A DNA stretch of 64,000 nt from Bradyrhizobium diazoefficiens (GTDB lineage: Bacteria; Pseudomonadota; Alphaproteobacteria; Rhizobiales; Xanthobacteraceae): positions 434,001 through 498,000 of the forward strand of contig NZ_CP067102.1 of NCBI RefSeq assembly GCF_016616885.1. Direction: 5' to 3'. Positions within the stretch are counted from its first letter, which is position 1, and each line of letters begins with the position of its first letter. Below, piece by piece: positions 35,179-44,585 of this stretch. The notes below the pieces were generated by a model. That model saw only the letters and a program-made list of their open reading frames with translations. It made no database searches and was not told the origin of the DNA. The translations under genes were made by a program, and so were the position numbers.

Positions 35179-35811
35179 ATGTGGCGGGTGCTGATTTTAG
35201 CTTTGATGACGGGCGTGACGGCCGGTGGGATCGCCGATTCCGCGCGGGCGCAGACGGCGCAACCGGCGCCGAAGGCTGCGGCCAAGCCAGCCGCTGCCGC
35301 CAAGACGGCGGCCAAGCCCGAGAGCAAGCCGGTCGCCCCTCCCGCGGCGGCTGCGGGTGGTGCGGAGCCGACCCTGATCGGGCAGTTCGGCACCTGGGGT
35401 GCCTATTCGGCGACACCCAACGGCAAGAAGGTCTGCTTTGCGCTGGCAAAACCCTCGTCGTCGAAGACCAATCCGCCGAACCGGCCCCGCGATCCCGCCT
35501 ATGCCTTCGTCGCGACCCGCCCGGCCGAGAAGGTGAACAATGAAGTCTCGGTCATGATCGGCTATGCGCTGAAGCCGGGCTCGGAATCCTCGGTCGAGGT
35601 CGGCGGCGCTGCGTTTGCGATGTACACGCAGGGCGACGGCCTCTGGATCAAGAACGCGGCCGAGGAGGAGCGGATGGTGGAAGCCATGCGCAAATCCGCC
35701 GATCTCGTGGTCAAGGGCGTCTCGGCCAAGGGGACGGAGACGACCGACACGTTCTCGCTGAAGGGCCTCGCCCAGGCGCTCGACCGGATTTCGCAGGACT
35801 GCAGGCGTTAA
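35179..35811 (+). CDS. IalB-family (invasion-associated locus B) exported protein
   Basis: A 210-residue exported protein. A signal peptide (VLILALMTGVTAGGIADSARA) is followed by a disordered Ala/Lys/Pro stretch (about 26-62). The IalB-like beta domain then shows LIGQFGTWGAYSA, KKVCFALAKP and a C-terminal Cys in RISQDCRR, which probably forms a disulfide with the first Cys. IalB proteins of Bartonella aid erythrocyte invasion; homologues in free-living rhizobia are common and their role is not known. The start has GAGGGA at longer than usual spacing. It stands between the SDR and rlmN. Confidence 0.85.
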   Translation: MWRVLILALMTGVTAGGIADSARAQTAQPAPKAAAKPAAAAKTAAKPESKPVAPPAAAAGGAEPTLIGQFGTWGAYSATPNGKKVCFALAKPSSSKTNPPNRPRDPAYAFVATRPAEKVNNEVSVMIGYALKPGSESSVEVGGAAFAMYTQGDGLWIKNAAEEERMVEAMRKSADLVVKGVSAKGTETTDTFSLKGLAQALDRISQDCRR

Positions 35812-35901
35812 GGCTGCGGGCTTAGGCCTTTAGGGCTAAGCAATAGCCACGGTCGCAATCGGCGGTTCCGGTTGCTATATAGGGGTATCCCAAAGGTGCT
35901 G

Positions 35902-35979
35902 CCGTCATGGCCGGGCTTGTCCCGGCCATCCACGCGCTGGCAACGGGCGAAAAAGAACGTGGATGCCCGGGCATGACGA
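35902..35979. repeat. Palindromic repeat abutting rlmN start
   Basis: CCGTCATGGCCGGGCTTGTC at the left pairs with GGATGCCCGGGCATGACGAG at the right around ATCCACGCGCTGG. It is read in frame with rlmN as [10 protein letters not shown], a spurious translation I know from this repeat type, and ends about 18 bases before the true start. Confidence 0.75.
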
Positions 35980-35996
35980 GAGATATCAGGCAACCG

Positions 35997-37199
35997 ATGC
36001 AACCGACGACCGAGCCGCGCGACGCAATCCTGGTGGAGAAGACTCCACTCGAAACCTATGTGCCGCCGGCGAAGCCATCGCTGATTGGTCTGTCGCGCAC
36101 TGAGCTTGCCGATCGCCTCGGCGAGATCGGCGTTCAGCCTTCGCAGCGCAAGATGCGCGTGCAGCAGCTGTGGCACTGGATGTATTTCCGCGGCGCTCAA
36201 AGCTTCGACGACATGACCTCGGTCTCGAAGGGCATTCGCGCCGAGCTCGCGCAACACTTCACCGTCGACCGGCCCGACGTCGTGGCCGAGCAGATCTCCA
36301 ACGATGGCACCCGCAAATGGCTGCTGCGTCTGCCGAGCGGCGACAATGTCGAGAAGGCGCATGAAGTCGAGTGCGTCTACATCCCCGAGACCGATCGCGG
36401 CACGCTCTGCGTCTCCTCGCAGGTCGGCTGCACCTTGAACTGCTCGTTCTGCCACACCGGCACGCAGCGCCTGGTGCGCAACCTCACCGCCGGCGAGATC
36501 GTGGGCCAGATCATGGTCGCGCGCGATCGCCTGAATGATTGGGCCGATCGCGAGGACGGCACGCGCCGCGTCACCAACATCGTGATGATGGGCATGGGCG
36601 AGCCGCTGTACAATTTCGATGCGGTCCGCGATGCGCTCCTCATCGTCGGCGACAATGAAGGCATCGGCATCTCCCGCCGCCGCATCACGCTGTCGACGTC
36701 AGGCGTGGTGCCGAACATCGTGCGCGCCGGCGAAGAGATCGGCGTGATGCTCGCGATTTCGCTGCATGCGGTGCGTGACGAGTTGCGCAACGAGCTGGTG
36801 CCGCTCAACCGCAAATATCCGATCAAGGAGCTGCTGCAGGCCTGCCGCGACTATCCCGGCGCCTCGAATGCGCGCCGCATCACCTTCGAATATGTGATGC
36901 TCAAGGGCGTCAACGATTCGCTCGACGATGCAAAACTGCTGGTGAAGCTGCTCAAGGGCATTCACGCAAAAATCAATCTGATCCCGTTCAATCCCTGGCC
37001 CGGCACGGCCTATGAATGCTCGGACTGGGACCAGATCGAAAAGTTCTCCGAATATATTTTCAACGCCGGCTATTCCTCGCCGGTGCGCACCCCGCGCGGC
37101 CGCGACATCCTCGCTGCTTGCGGCCAGCTCAAGTCGGAGACCGAAAAACTCTCCGCCCGCGAACGCCAGGCGTTGCGCGCCATGGCGATGACGGACTAG
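35997..37199 (+). CDS. rlmN: Dual-specificity 23S rRNA/tRNA adenine-C2 methyltransferase RlmN
   Basis: A 400-residue radical-SAM enzyme that methylates C2 of A2503 in 23S rRNA and A37 in some tRNAs. The iron-sulfur motif CTLNCSFC has C145, C149 and C152. [10 protein letters not shown] and [11 protein letters not shown] are the family's SAM-contact regions, and the late Cys in DILAACGQL is the methyl-carrying resolving residue. The reading frame is open from 35907, but that extension is a palindromic repeat. The ATG at 35997, with CAGG upstream, is the likely start, although 35973 is possible. A CGTCATTGCGAG repeat follows. Confidence 0.95.
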   Translation: MQPTTEPRDAILVEKTPLETYVPPAKPSLIGLSRTELADRLGEIGVQPSQRKMRVQQLWHWMYFRGAQSFDDMTSVSKGIRAELAQHFTVDRPDVVAEQISNDGTRKWLLRLPSGDNVEKAHEVECVYIPETDRGTLCVSSQVGCTLNCSFCHTGTQRLVRNLTAGEIVGQIMVARDRLNDWADREDGTRRVTNIVMMGMGEPLYNFDAVRDALLIVGDNEGIGISRRRITLSTSGVVPNIVRAGEEIGVMLAISLHAVRDELRNELVPLNRKYPIKELLQACRDYPGASNARRITFEYVMLKGVNDSLDDAKLLVKLLKGIHAKINLIPFNPWPGTAYECSDWDQIEKFSEYIFNAGYSSPVRTPRGRDILAACGQLKSETEKLSARERQALRAMAMTD

Positions 37200-37226
37200 T
37201 CGGATATGTGCGCGCTCTTGCTTCCT

Positions 37227-37313
37227 CGTCATTGCGAGGAGCGCAGCGACGAAGCAATCCAAACTGTCTCCGCGGACGCATTTCTGGATTGCTTCGCTCT
37301 GCTCGCAATGACG
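37227..37313. repeat. Palindromic intergenic repeat, CGTCATTGCGAG family
   Basis: Left arm CGTCATTGCGAGGAGCGCAG, then GAAGCAATCC; right arm CTGGATTGCTTCGCTCTGCT ending CGCAATGACG. It lies between rlmN and a small membrane protein gene on the same strand. Confidence 0.8.
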
Positions 37314-37333
37314 ACTACGGTGGCTTTTCTCGC

Positions 37334-37828
37334 ATGTCCCTGATCGGCCGCCTCATCGTCATCTTCATCGGCTTTCTCGCCGCCTGTTTCGTCGGCGGCA
37401 TGATCGTCGTCGGCGCGCTCCTGTTTCCGGAATTTTCCGATCTCGGCGCCGGTCCGGTCGACCAGGGCACGATCGACATCCTGCTCGGTTTCGGCTTCAT
37501 CTTCGTCTCGGGTTTTGCTCTGGTTCCGGCGGCCGTGATCGTCACGATCACCGAAGCGCTCTATATCCGCAGCGCGCTGGCCTATGCCGTCGGCGGCGGC
37601 CTGGTCGGACTCGCCTGCTATCTCGGCCTCGTTCCCTTCCACTCTGACACGTTGGAGTTCGAAGGCATCGTGCGCCGGCATCTGGAGATCATGACCGGTG
37701 CGGGCATCGTCGCCGGCGTCGTCTACTGGCTGATCGCCGGCCGCAACGCCGGCGCCTGGCGCATCCCGCCGGCCCCACGCAAGCCGCCTCCGCCGCTGCC
37801 GTTGAATTCAAGGCCGGATACGCGGTGA
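37334..37828 (+). CDS. Small integral membrane protein of unknown function
   Basis: A 164-residue protein I do not recognise. Four hydrophobic segments are visible: about 3-33 (LIGRLIVIFIGFLAACFVGG), 48-72 (GFGFIFVSGFALVPAAVIV), 80-100 (YAVGGGLVGLACYLGLVP) and 115-135. The C-terminus is cytoplasmic or periplasmic and Pro-rich (PPAPRKPPPPLP). The start is the ATG at 37334; no strong ribosome site is present. The repeat arm before it and the palindrome block after it isolate the gene from rlmN and the PAP2 gene. No catalytic motif is seen. Confidence 0.7.
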   Translation: MSLIGRLIVIFIGFLAACFVGGMIVVGALLFPEFSDLGAGPVDQGTIDILLGFGFIFVSGFALVPAAVIVTITEALYIRSALAYAVGGGLVGLACYLGLVPFHSDTLEFEGIVRRHLEIMTGAGIVAGVVYWLIAGRNAGAWRIPPAPRKPPPPLPLNSRPDTR

Positions 37829-37837
37829 GTTTCTTAC

Positions 37838-38012
37838 CCTCCCCTGGAGGGGCAACCCCGGATCGCATCGCTAGATGCGATCCGGGGTGGGGTGACAGAC
37901 TATCCGGGACGGCGGTGCGTGTGGCTTCACCCCACCTCGGTTCGCATTTCGCTTTGCTACATGCGAACCGATCCTCCCCCTCCAGTGACCCTCCAGTGGA
38001 GGATGGGCCCTT
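37838..38012. repeat. Complex palindromic block with two strong hairpins
   Basis: CCCCGGATCGCATC (37856-37869) pairs perfectly with GATGCGATCCGGGG (37874-37887) around GCTA. GGTTCGCAT (37939-37947) pairs with ATGCGAACC (37961-37969). CCCCTGGAGGGG and CTCCAGTGGAGG add shorter palindromes at the edges. The block fills the gap before the PAP2 gene. Confidence 0.8.
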
Positions 38013-38057
38013 CCGCAAGGGTTTTCATCCCCGCCCCACTCCGCTAAACCGCGCGCC

Positions 38058-38834
38058 ATGAACCGGACTGGACTCTTCATCGCCCTGGCGCTGTGGCTTG
38101 TGATCGGCGTCGTTTTCGGCCTCTACCCCGAGCTCGATCTCAAGCTCGCCGCGCTGTTCTTTGACCCTGAGACAAAGACATTTCCGCTCAAGCTGAACGG
38201 CTGGGCCGGCATCGCGCGAGACGCTGCGATGTGGGTCTCCTGGGCCTTCGTACTGCCTGCGCTGGTCGCACTCGTGGTCAAGATGATCAGGCCCGATCGT
38301 CCCTTGATGGTGTCGGGGCGTGCGATCGTGTTCCTGCTGGTCACGATCATCCTGTCGGCCGTCCTTCTCGCCAACCTCACCTTCAAGACCTATTGGGGCC
38401 GGCCGCGGCCGGTGGTGGTGACCGAGTTCGCCGGCGATCAGCAGTTCGTGGCGTGGTGGGATCCGCGCGGCGATTGCGCGCGCAATTGCTCGTTCTTCTC
38501 GGGCGAGGGGGCGACAGCATTCTGGACGTTGGCGCCGGCTGCGCTCGCACCACCGGCATGGCGGCCGCTCGCTTATGCCGGCGCGGTGGTGTTCGGCGCC
38601 ACGACCAGCGGTCTCCGCATGGCCTTCGGCGGCCACTTCTTCACCGATGTCGCGACCGCCGGCCTCGTCACCTTCATCGTGATCTGGTTCGGCTACGCGC
38701 TGATCTACCGCTGGCCGCGGACCCGGTTTTCGGACGAGGCGGTCGATGCCGCCCTGACCCGGCTGAACATGCCCCTCTACCGGCTCCGCAAGCGCCTGTT
38801 CGGCGGCAAGGCGGGCCCCGCACCGTCGATTTGA
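38058..38834 (+). CDS. PAP2 family lipid phosphatase
   Basis: A 258-residue inner-membrane phosphatase of the PAP2 superfamily with five or six membrane helices. The signature parts are C1 KTYWGRPRP, C2 SFFSGEGATAFW and C3 RMAFGGHFFTDV. The C2 His of the textbook PSGH is Glu here (SGE), as in a branch I associate with lipid A 1-phosphatases (LpxE-like). The catalytic His and Asp of C3 are intact. It probably removes phosphate from a lipid (lipid A, undecaprenyl-PP or phosphatidate) on the periplasmic face. It ends about 105 bases before argG. Confidence 0.85.
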   Translation: MNRTGLFIALALWLVIGVVFGLYPELDLKLAALFFDPETKTFPLKLNGWAGIARDAAMWVSWAFVLPALVALVVKMIRPDRPLMVSGRAIVFLLVTIILSAVLLANLTFKTYWGRPRPVVVTEFAGDQQFVAWWDPRGDCARNCSFFSGEGATAFWTLAPAALAPPAWRPLAYAGAVVFGATTSGLRMAFGGHFFTDVATAGLVTFIVIWFGYALIYRWPRTRFSDEAVDAALTRLNMPLYRLRKRLFGGKAGPAPSI

Positions 38835-40277
<1,443 letters not shown>

Positions 40278-40296
40278 TTGTCGCCGGGGACTTCAC

Positions 40297-40384
40297 TGGT
40301 CATTGCGAGCGAAGCGAAGCAATCCAGAATCTTTCGACGGTGACAGTCTGGATTGCTTCGTCGCAAGTGCTCCTCGCAATGACC
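40297..40384. repeat. Palindromic intergenic repeat, CGTCATTGCGAG family (GGTC variant)
   Basis: Left arm GGTCATTGCGAGCGAAGCGA, then AAGCAATCCAGA; right arm TCTGGATTGCTTCGTCGCAA, then CTCCTCGCAATGACC. Both ends carry the matching G/C change, so pairing is kept. It lies just after argG. Confidence 0.8.
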
Positions 40385-40392
40385 AAAATAAA

Positions 40393-40420
40393 ATGGCCGG
40401 GATCGCTCCCGGCCATTTTT
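40393..40420. terminator. Strong rho-independent terminator between argG and OmpA gene
   Basis: ATGGCCGGGA / TCCCGGCCAT form a 10-bp stem around TCGC, with AAAA before and TTTTT after. It is usable in both directions, for argG on the plus strand and the OmpA-family gene on the minus strand (stop at 40437). Confidence 0.85.
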
Positions 40421-40436
40421 GCGTTTGTGCTTCGCC

Positions 40437-42758
40437 TTAGCGCGGCGGCGTGGTGCCGGGCGGGGGCGGCGGCAGCGAGGCCTGACCGCCGTTGAGCAGC
40501 GGCGTGATGCGACGCACGGTGACGCGCCGGTTGATGCGACTCGGACCGTCGGTCTGCTCCTTCAGGTACTGCTTGCCGTAGCCCTGCGACGTCAGGTTCT
40601 CCGCCGGCACACCGAACTGCTGGGTCAGCAATTCGGCTGCGGACTGCGCGCGGCGATCCGACAGCGACAGATTGTCGACGTCGTTGCCGACCGCGTCGGT
40701 GTGTCCCTCGATCAGGAACACCTCGCGCGGGTTGCGCTGAATCGCACGGTTGAGGCCGTCGGCAATCGTCTGCAACCGCGCCGCCTGGTCCGGCGGGATG
40801 ACCCACGATCCGGTTTCGAAGTTGATCGTGTTGACGTCGATGCTCGGCATCGCCATGCGGACGTTCGGCGAGTAGCGAATCTCGTCGAGCGAATAGCGCC
40901 GTTCGATCCGTTGGACCGGCGGTGCCTCCATGGTCTCGTAGATCACGTCCGGCGTCGCTTCCTGGGCATCGACGATGTAGCGATCGTAGGGAATGTTCAC
41001 TACCGGCGGCGGCACGTCGACATAGAAGCCGCCGACCGCGCGCGGATCGCGATAGCTGTTGTCGATGATGACGAGCTCTTGCCCGCGGGGGTCCCTGCGG
41101 ATTCGACGCAGCAGCGAGCCGTCCGGGCCGACCACGGTGATCACCTCGCTGCCATCAGGGCGGATCACGACGGTGCGGGTTTCGCCGCCGAAGGTCTCGG
41201 TGCGGATGTCGCGGGCGCCATAGCGGAAGCGATAGAGATCGTTGCCGCGGACATATTCCTGCCCGCCGGGGTCGCGGATGATGATGCGATCCGGCTCGGT
41301 GTAGATGGTGCGGCCGCCTTCGACGACCTCCTGGCGCTGATTGGCATAGTCGGCGATGGTGGCGCCGATCACGGCACCGGCCACCACGCCCGCGCCGAAC
41401 GCCAGCGGCGTCAGGTCACGCTGCTGCGGACGCGGCGCCGGCGGCAAGGGTGCCGCGACCGTCGGCGCGGCGCGGAAGGCCGGAGTAACTGTCGGCGGCG
41501 CGTTCTGCGCCCTGTCGGGCGGTGCCGTGGCCGCCGCCGAACCAGGGACGACAGACGGCGCTGCGGCGCCGGCGGGCGGCGCGGGTCGGGTCGGGACGCC
41601 CGCCTGCGGTGCCGCAGGCGGAGTTCCGGCAGCCGGCGCGCCGGCAGGCGGCGTCCCACCCTGACGTCCGGGCGGGGTCGTCACCGCGCCACCGGGAGCC
41701 GGCGTTGCTGTCGGGGCCGGGGTGGCACCTGGAGCCGGTGTTCCCGCAGCCGGAGGCGCGCCGGGACGTCCGGGCGGCGTCGTCGGGGTGCCACTTGGCG
41801 CCGGGGTGGCACCTGGAGCCGGTGTTCCTGCAGCCGGAGGGGCACCGGGACGTCCGGGCGGCGTCGTTGGGGTGACATTTGGCGTCGGCGTGGCGCCTGG
41901 AGCCGGTGTTCCTGCAGCGGGAGGAGCGCCGGGACGTCCGGGCGGCGTCGTCGGGGTGCCACCTGGCGCTGGCGTGGCGCCCGGAGCCGGTGACCCTGCA
42001 GCCGGGGGAGCACCGGGGCGTCCGGGCGGCGTGCTGCCAGGCGATGGCGTCGCGGAGGGGGTGGGTGTGGGCGTGGTTGTCGGGGCAGCAGGTGTCGTGG
42101 CCGGGCGAGCTGCCGGTGCTGCGGGCGACGGAGTGGGCGTTGCGGTCGGAGCGGGCGTCGCCGCCGGCGCAGGCCGTGCCGCAGAAGGTGGCGTGGCTGC
42201 AGCAGGCGGAGGTGGCGGAGGAGTCGGACGCGCCGGTGCTGCCGCGGGCGGTGGCGGAGTCGGTGTCGGTGCGTGCTGCTGTGGGGCTGCTGCCGGAGGC
42301 GGCGGTGTCGGGGCATGTTGCTGCGGAGCCGCGGCCGGAGGCGGTGTCGGCGCCTTGGGTGCAGCCGGCGGCGGCGGGGGTGGCGGAGGAGCCTGACGGG
42401 TCGCGGGCGGCGCAGCCGGCGGTGGCGGCGGCGTCGGGCGGGCCGGTGCGGCAGCCGGCGGAGGCGCGGCGGGGGGATGTGGCGGTGCAGCCGCCGGCGG
42501 CGGTGCGGCCGGTGCCTTGGGCGCGGCAGGTGGCGGCGCAGCAGGTGGCGGCGGAGGCGGCGCTGCCGGGCGCGCAGCGGGCGGCGGTGCCTTTGGCGCT
42601 TCCTTCGGAGGCTGCTTCGGTTTTCCGTCAGGGCCCAATTCTGGCTGGGCCTGGGCGACCACGAGCGGCGGCGCGCTTTGCGCATGCGATGCGGAGCTTG
42701 CAAATTGCATCGCGGTCAGAGCGGTCGTGGCAAGCAGCACGAAACGAAGGCTGGTCAT
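40437..42758 (-). CDS. OmpA-family outer membrane protein with giant proline-rich linker
   Basis: A 773-residue exported protein. A signal peptide (FVLLATTALTAMQFASSASHA) is followed by roughly 400 residues of Pro/Ala-rich sequence. First comes a block of short Pro/Ala repeats, then four 28-residue repeats with PTTPPGRPGAPPAAG. A glycine-zipper-like helix (LAFGAGVVAGAVIGATIA), a beta-rich domain and a C-terminal OmpA peptidoglycan-binding domain follow (INFETGSWVI, EGHTDAVGNDVDNLSLSDRRAQ, SQGYGKQYL). It should link outer membrane and peptidoglycan, with the linker spanning the periplasm. The start is the ATG at 42758 with GGGGAAG upstream; a TTG at 42767 is less likely. Confidence 0.85.
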   Translation of the reverse strand: MTSLRFVLLATTALTAMQFASSASHAQSAPPLVVAQAQPELGPDGKPKQPPKEAPKAPPPAARPAAPPPPPPAAPPPAAPKAPAAPPPAAAPPHPPAAPPPAAAPARPTPPPPPAAPPATRQAPPPPPPPPAAPKAPTPPPAAAPQQHAPTPPPPAAAPQQHAPTPTPPPPAAAPARPTPPPPPPAAATPPSAARPAPAATPAPTATPTPSPAAPAARPATTPAAPTTTPTPTPSATPSPGSTPPGRPGAPPAAGSPAPGATPAPGGTPTTPPGRPGAPPAAGTPAPGATPTPNVTPTTPPGRPGAPPAAGTPAPGATPAPSGTPTTPPGRPGAPPAAGTPAPGATPAPTATPAPGGAVTTPPGRQGGTPPAGAPAAGTPPAAPQAGVPTRPAPPAGAAAPSVVPGSAAATAPPDRAQNAPPTVTPAFRAAPTVAAPLPPAPRPQQRDLTPLAFGAGVVAGAVIGATIADYANQRQEVVEGGRTIYTEPDRIIIRDPGGQEYVRGNDLYRFRYGARDIRTETFGGETRTVVIRPDGSEVITVVGPDGSLLRRIRRDPRGQELVIIDNSYRDPRAVGGFYVDVPPPVVNIPYDRYIVDAQEATPDVIYETMEAPPVQRIERRYSLDEIRYSPNVRMAMPSIDVNTINFETGSWVIPPDQAARLQTIADGLNRAIQRNPREVFLIEGHTDAVGNDVDNLSLSDRRAQSAAELLTQQFGVPAENLTSQGYGKQYLKEQTDGPSRINRRVTVRRITPLLNGGQASLPPPPPGTTPPR
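41740..42040. repeat. 84-bp minisatellite inside OmpA-family gene
   Basis: The block CCGGGACGTCCGGGCGGC (last copy CCGGGGCGTCC) recurs at 41761, 41845, 41929 and 42013, exactly 84 bases apart. Each unit codes for 28 residues with PPGRPGAPPAAG. A more divergent unit lies to the left near 41660 with 18 extra bases. Confidence 0.85.
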
Positions 42759-42955
42759 GTGGTTCAACTTCCCCGGAAGGTTCTTTGACGAAGCGTTGGT
42801 TTGAAGTCTTGGTTCAACGAAGTGTTGGAATGAACGGCTACGCGTTAGGCCGCATTGTGGCGGGCGAAGTGGTCGCGGCCCGATTTATTTCTGCACGCAA
42901 ATCACGTCACTATGGCGACGTTCATTGCGCATTCAGACGCTGGTTGCAATCGCCT

Positions 42956-42984
42956 CACATGTGATCGCTCTCGTCTCACATGTG
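42956..42984. promoter_or_regulatory. Pair of CACATGTG palindromes 21 bp apart
   Basis: CTCACATGTG occurs at 42954-42963 and 42975-42984. The 8-bp perfect palindrome CACATGTG repeats at 21-base spacing, two helical turns, about 200 bases upstream of the OmpA-family start and over the stop of the small Pro-rich gene. It may be a dimeric regulator site. Confidence 0.4.
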
Positions 42985-43224
42985 CCCCTGCGACGAATTG
43001 GCATCCGTCGCGGGATTCGGCGCGAGCGGACCGTTCGGTCCGCGCGATGGAATCTCTTCAGGCATGCGACCCGGCAATTCATCGGGCCGCGGTGACTCGC
43101 CGGGCTCGTGCACCGGCGGCGTGATTTCAGGCTGCGGATTGCCCGGCGGAATTCCGGGCGGCGGCTCGGTCGGCGTGCCGGGTGTCGATGGCGGTATCTC
43201 GGGCGGTTCAATCGGCATCGGCAT
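42976..43224 (-). CDS. Small proline-rich protein
   Basis: An 82-residue protein of unknown function, about a third proline, with PMPIEPPEIPPSTPGTPTEP at the start and evenly spaced Pro-Glu and Pro-Gly pairs. It has no signal peptide or membrane segment. I believe small Pro-rich frames of this kind are found in this group of bacteria, but the low complexity means the frame could be accidental. The opposite strand is open too. The ATG at 43224 has a weak ribosome site. It precedes the Pro-rich OmpA gene on the same strand, which may be coincidence of composition. Confidence 0.5.
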   Translation of the reverse strand: MPMPIEPPEIPPSTPGTPTEPPPGIPPGNPQPEITPPVHEPGESPRPDELPGRMPEEIPSRGPNGPLAPNPATDANSSQGHM

Positions 43225-43289
43225 CACAAAGATCAGTTATCGGAAAACGACAACGATAATGCCGCGCCGATGTTCCCCGGCGCGCCGCG

Positions 43290-43676
43290 CTATTCCGGTG
43301 CGTGACAGACCGCCTCGATGTTGTGGCCGTCGGGGTCCAGCACGAAGGCGCCATAATAGTTCGCGTGATAATGCAGGCGAAGGCCGGGCGGCCCGTTGTC
43401 GCGGCCACCGGCGGCCATCGCAGCCTTGTAGAACGCGTCGACCGTCGCGCGGTCCTTGGCGAGGATCGCGACATGCACCGGCTTGTTCATCGCGCCCTCG
43501 CCGCCGATCCAGAAGTCGGGCTTGCCGCCGGCGCCGAATCCGGCTGCCGCGGCGTGACCGGTCTGCTCTGCCGTGACTTCCATGATCAGGCTGTAGTCGA
43601 GCGGCGCCAGTGCCTTGCTGTAGAATGCTTTCGCGGCCTCGTAATCGGAGACGGAGAGGCCCAAGTGATCGATCAT
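43290..43676 (-). CDS. VOC family (glyoxalase/dioxygenase-like) protein
   Basis: A 128-residue protein of the vicinal-oxygen-chelate superfamily, normal length. Family parts are MIDHLGLSVSDYEAAKAFYSKALAP at the N-terminus, where the His is a metal ligand, GEGAMNKPVHVAILAKD with a second His, and YHANYYGAFVLDPDGHNIEAVCH, where the Glu is the final metal ligand. It may be a lyase or a resistance/binding protein; the specific reaction is unknown. GGAGGT lies just before the ATG at 43676. The FkbM methyltransferase gene upstream on the same strand ends 20 bases away and may be in one transcript. Confidence 0.88.
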   Translation of the reverse strand: MIDHLGLSVSDYEAAKAFYSKALAPLDYSLIMEVTAEQTGHAAAAGFGAGGKPDFWIGGEGAMNKPVHVAILAKDRATVDAFYKAAMAAGGRDNGPPGLRLHYHANYYGAFVLDPDGHNIEAVCHAPE

Positions 43677-43697
43677 CGCAACCTCCGTGGTTCGTCG

Positions 43698-44555
43698 TCA
43701 GCGTGACAGGAGCGTGTTGCTCCGTGTTTTGCGCGCGATGGTAAAGCCGCGCGCGACCATGTCGGCGATACAATCCTGCTGCCATTCGTTTTGTGACAGA
43801 TGCTCGATCACGACCGCGCGGGGCCACAGCGCTTGCGGCGCGTCGCGGAAGAAGCCGATCAGCACGCGGTCCTCAAAACCCTCGACGTCGATCTTGAGCG
43901 TGTCGACCTGGGTGACGCCGGCTTCATCCAGAATGCGAGTCAGCCGCAGCGACGGCACCTTGATCGCCTCGGCGCTGGCCGCACCGGTGACGACGTGGGT
44001 GGCGCCGAGATTGCCGCCGCCGCTCTCGATCATCAGCTCGCCGTCGCTGTCGCCCGCGGCGGCCTGCACCAGGCGCACCTGCATCGCGTCCGATGCGGCA
44101 TGGTTGAACGAGAGCCGGCCAAAGGTCAGCGGATGCGGCTCGATCGCGATCACCTTGCCATTGGTGCCGACATGCCGCGCCATCACCAATGCGAAGGTGC
44201 CGACATTGGCGCCGACATCGACGAACGTGCCGCCGGCCTGCGTGTGCTGGCGCAGGAAATCGAGCTCGTCGAGATTGTAGTCGGGATTGAACAACGCGCC
44301 GCGTTCGGTCGCGCTGCCCTGGTGATAGAAGCGGAACGAGGCGCCCTGATATTGCACGTCGATCGGGCCGCTGCGCAGCAGATTGACCAGCCGCGACATC
44401 CAGGGCCGAAACGCGCCGCGCTTCAGCCCCGATCCTTGCACGAGGCGAATGATTGTGGCCTGCGCAGCGTTCGGCGCAAACGCGCCGAACGGCGCGGATG
44501 AAAGGGCATTGTCGGGCGTCAAGCAGGCGATCCTCGTTGCAGGCGGCGCATGCAT
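43698..44555 (-). CDS. FkbM family SAM-dependent methyltransferase
   Basis: A 285-residue Rossmann methyltransferase of the FkbM family, which O-methylates sugars or small molecules. Motif I FVDVGANVGTFALVMARHV binds SAM, GKVIAIEPHP is the acidic ribose contact, and TLKIDVEGFEDRVLIGF is the FkbM core. The N-terminal 80 residues are not conserved and may position the substrate. The start is set at the ATG at 44555; a TTG at 44579 sits four bases after the upstream ABC gene stop and is possible. It is adjacent to an ABC exporter on the same strand, a layout that suggests modification and export of a polysaccharide or lipid; this is inference. Confidence 0.85.
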   Translation of the reverse strand: MHAPPATRIACLTPDNALSSAPFGAFAPNAAQATIIRLVQGSGLKRGAFRPWMSRLVNLLRSGPIDVQYQGASFRFYHQGSATERGALFNPDYNLDELDFLRQHTQAGGTFVDVGANVGTFALVMARHVGTNGKVIAIEPHPLTFGRLSFNHAASDAMQVRLVQAAAGDSDGELMIESGGGNLGATHVVTGAASAEAIKVPSLRLTRILDEAGVTQVDTLKIDVEGFEDRVLIGFFRDAPQALWPRAVVIEHLSQNEWQQDCIADMVARGFTIARKTRSNTLLSR

Positions 44556-44585
44556 AGCCGGTTTTGCCGGGGACTCCAACGGCGC

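Noticed and set aside
37016..37333. In-frame extension upstream of the small membrane protein
   Set aside because: It overlaps the rlmN C-terminus in another frame and then the CGTCATTGCGAG repeat. The membrane helix begins just after the ATG at 37334.
42980..43576. 198-codon open frame on the plus strand
   Set aside because: It is a Gly-rich shadow of the Pro-rich minus-strand gene, then runs antisense to the VOC gene. It has no plausible ribosome site or domain.
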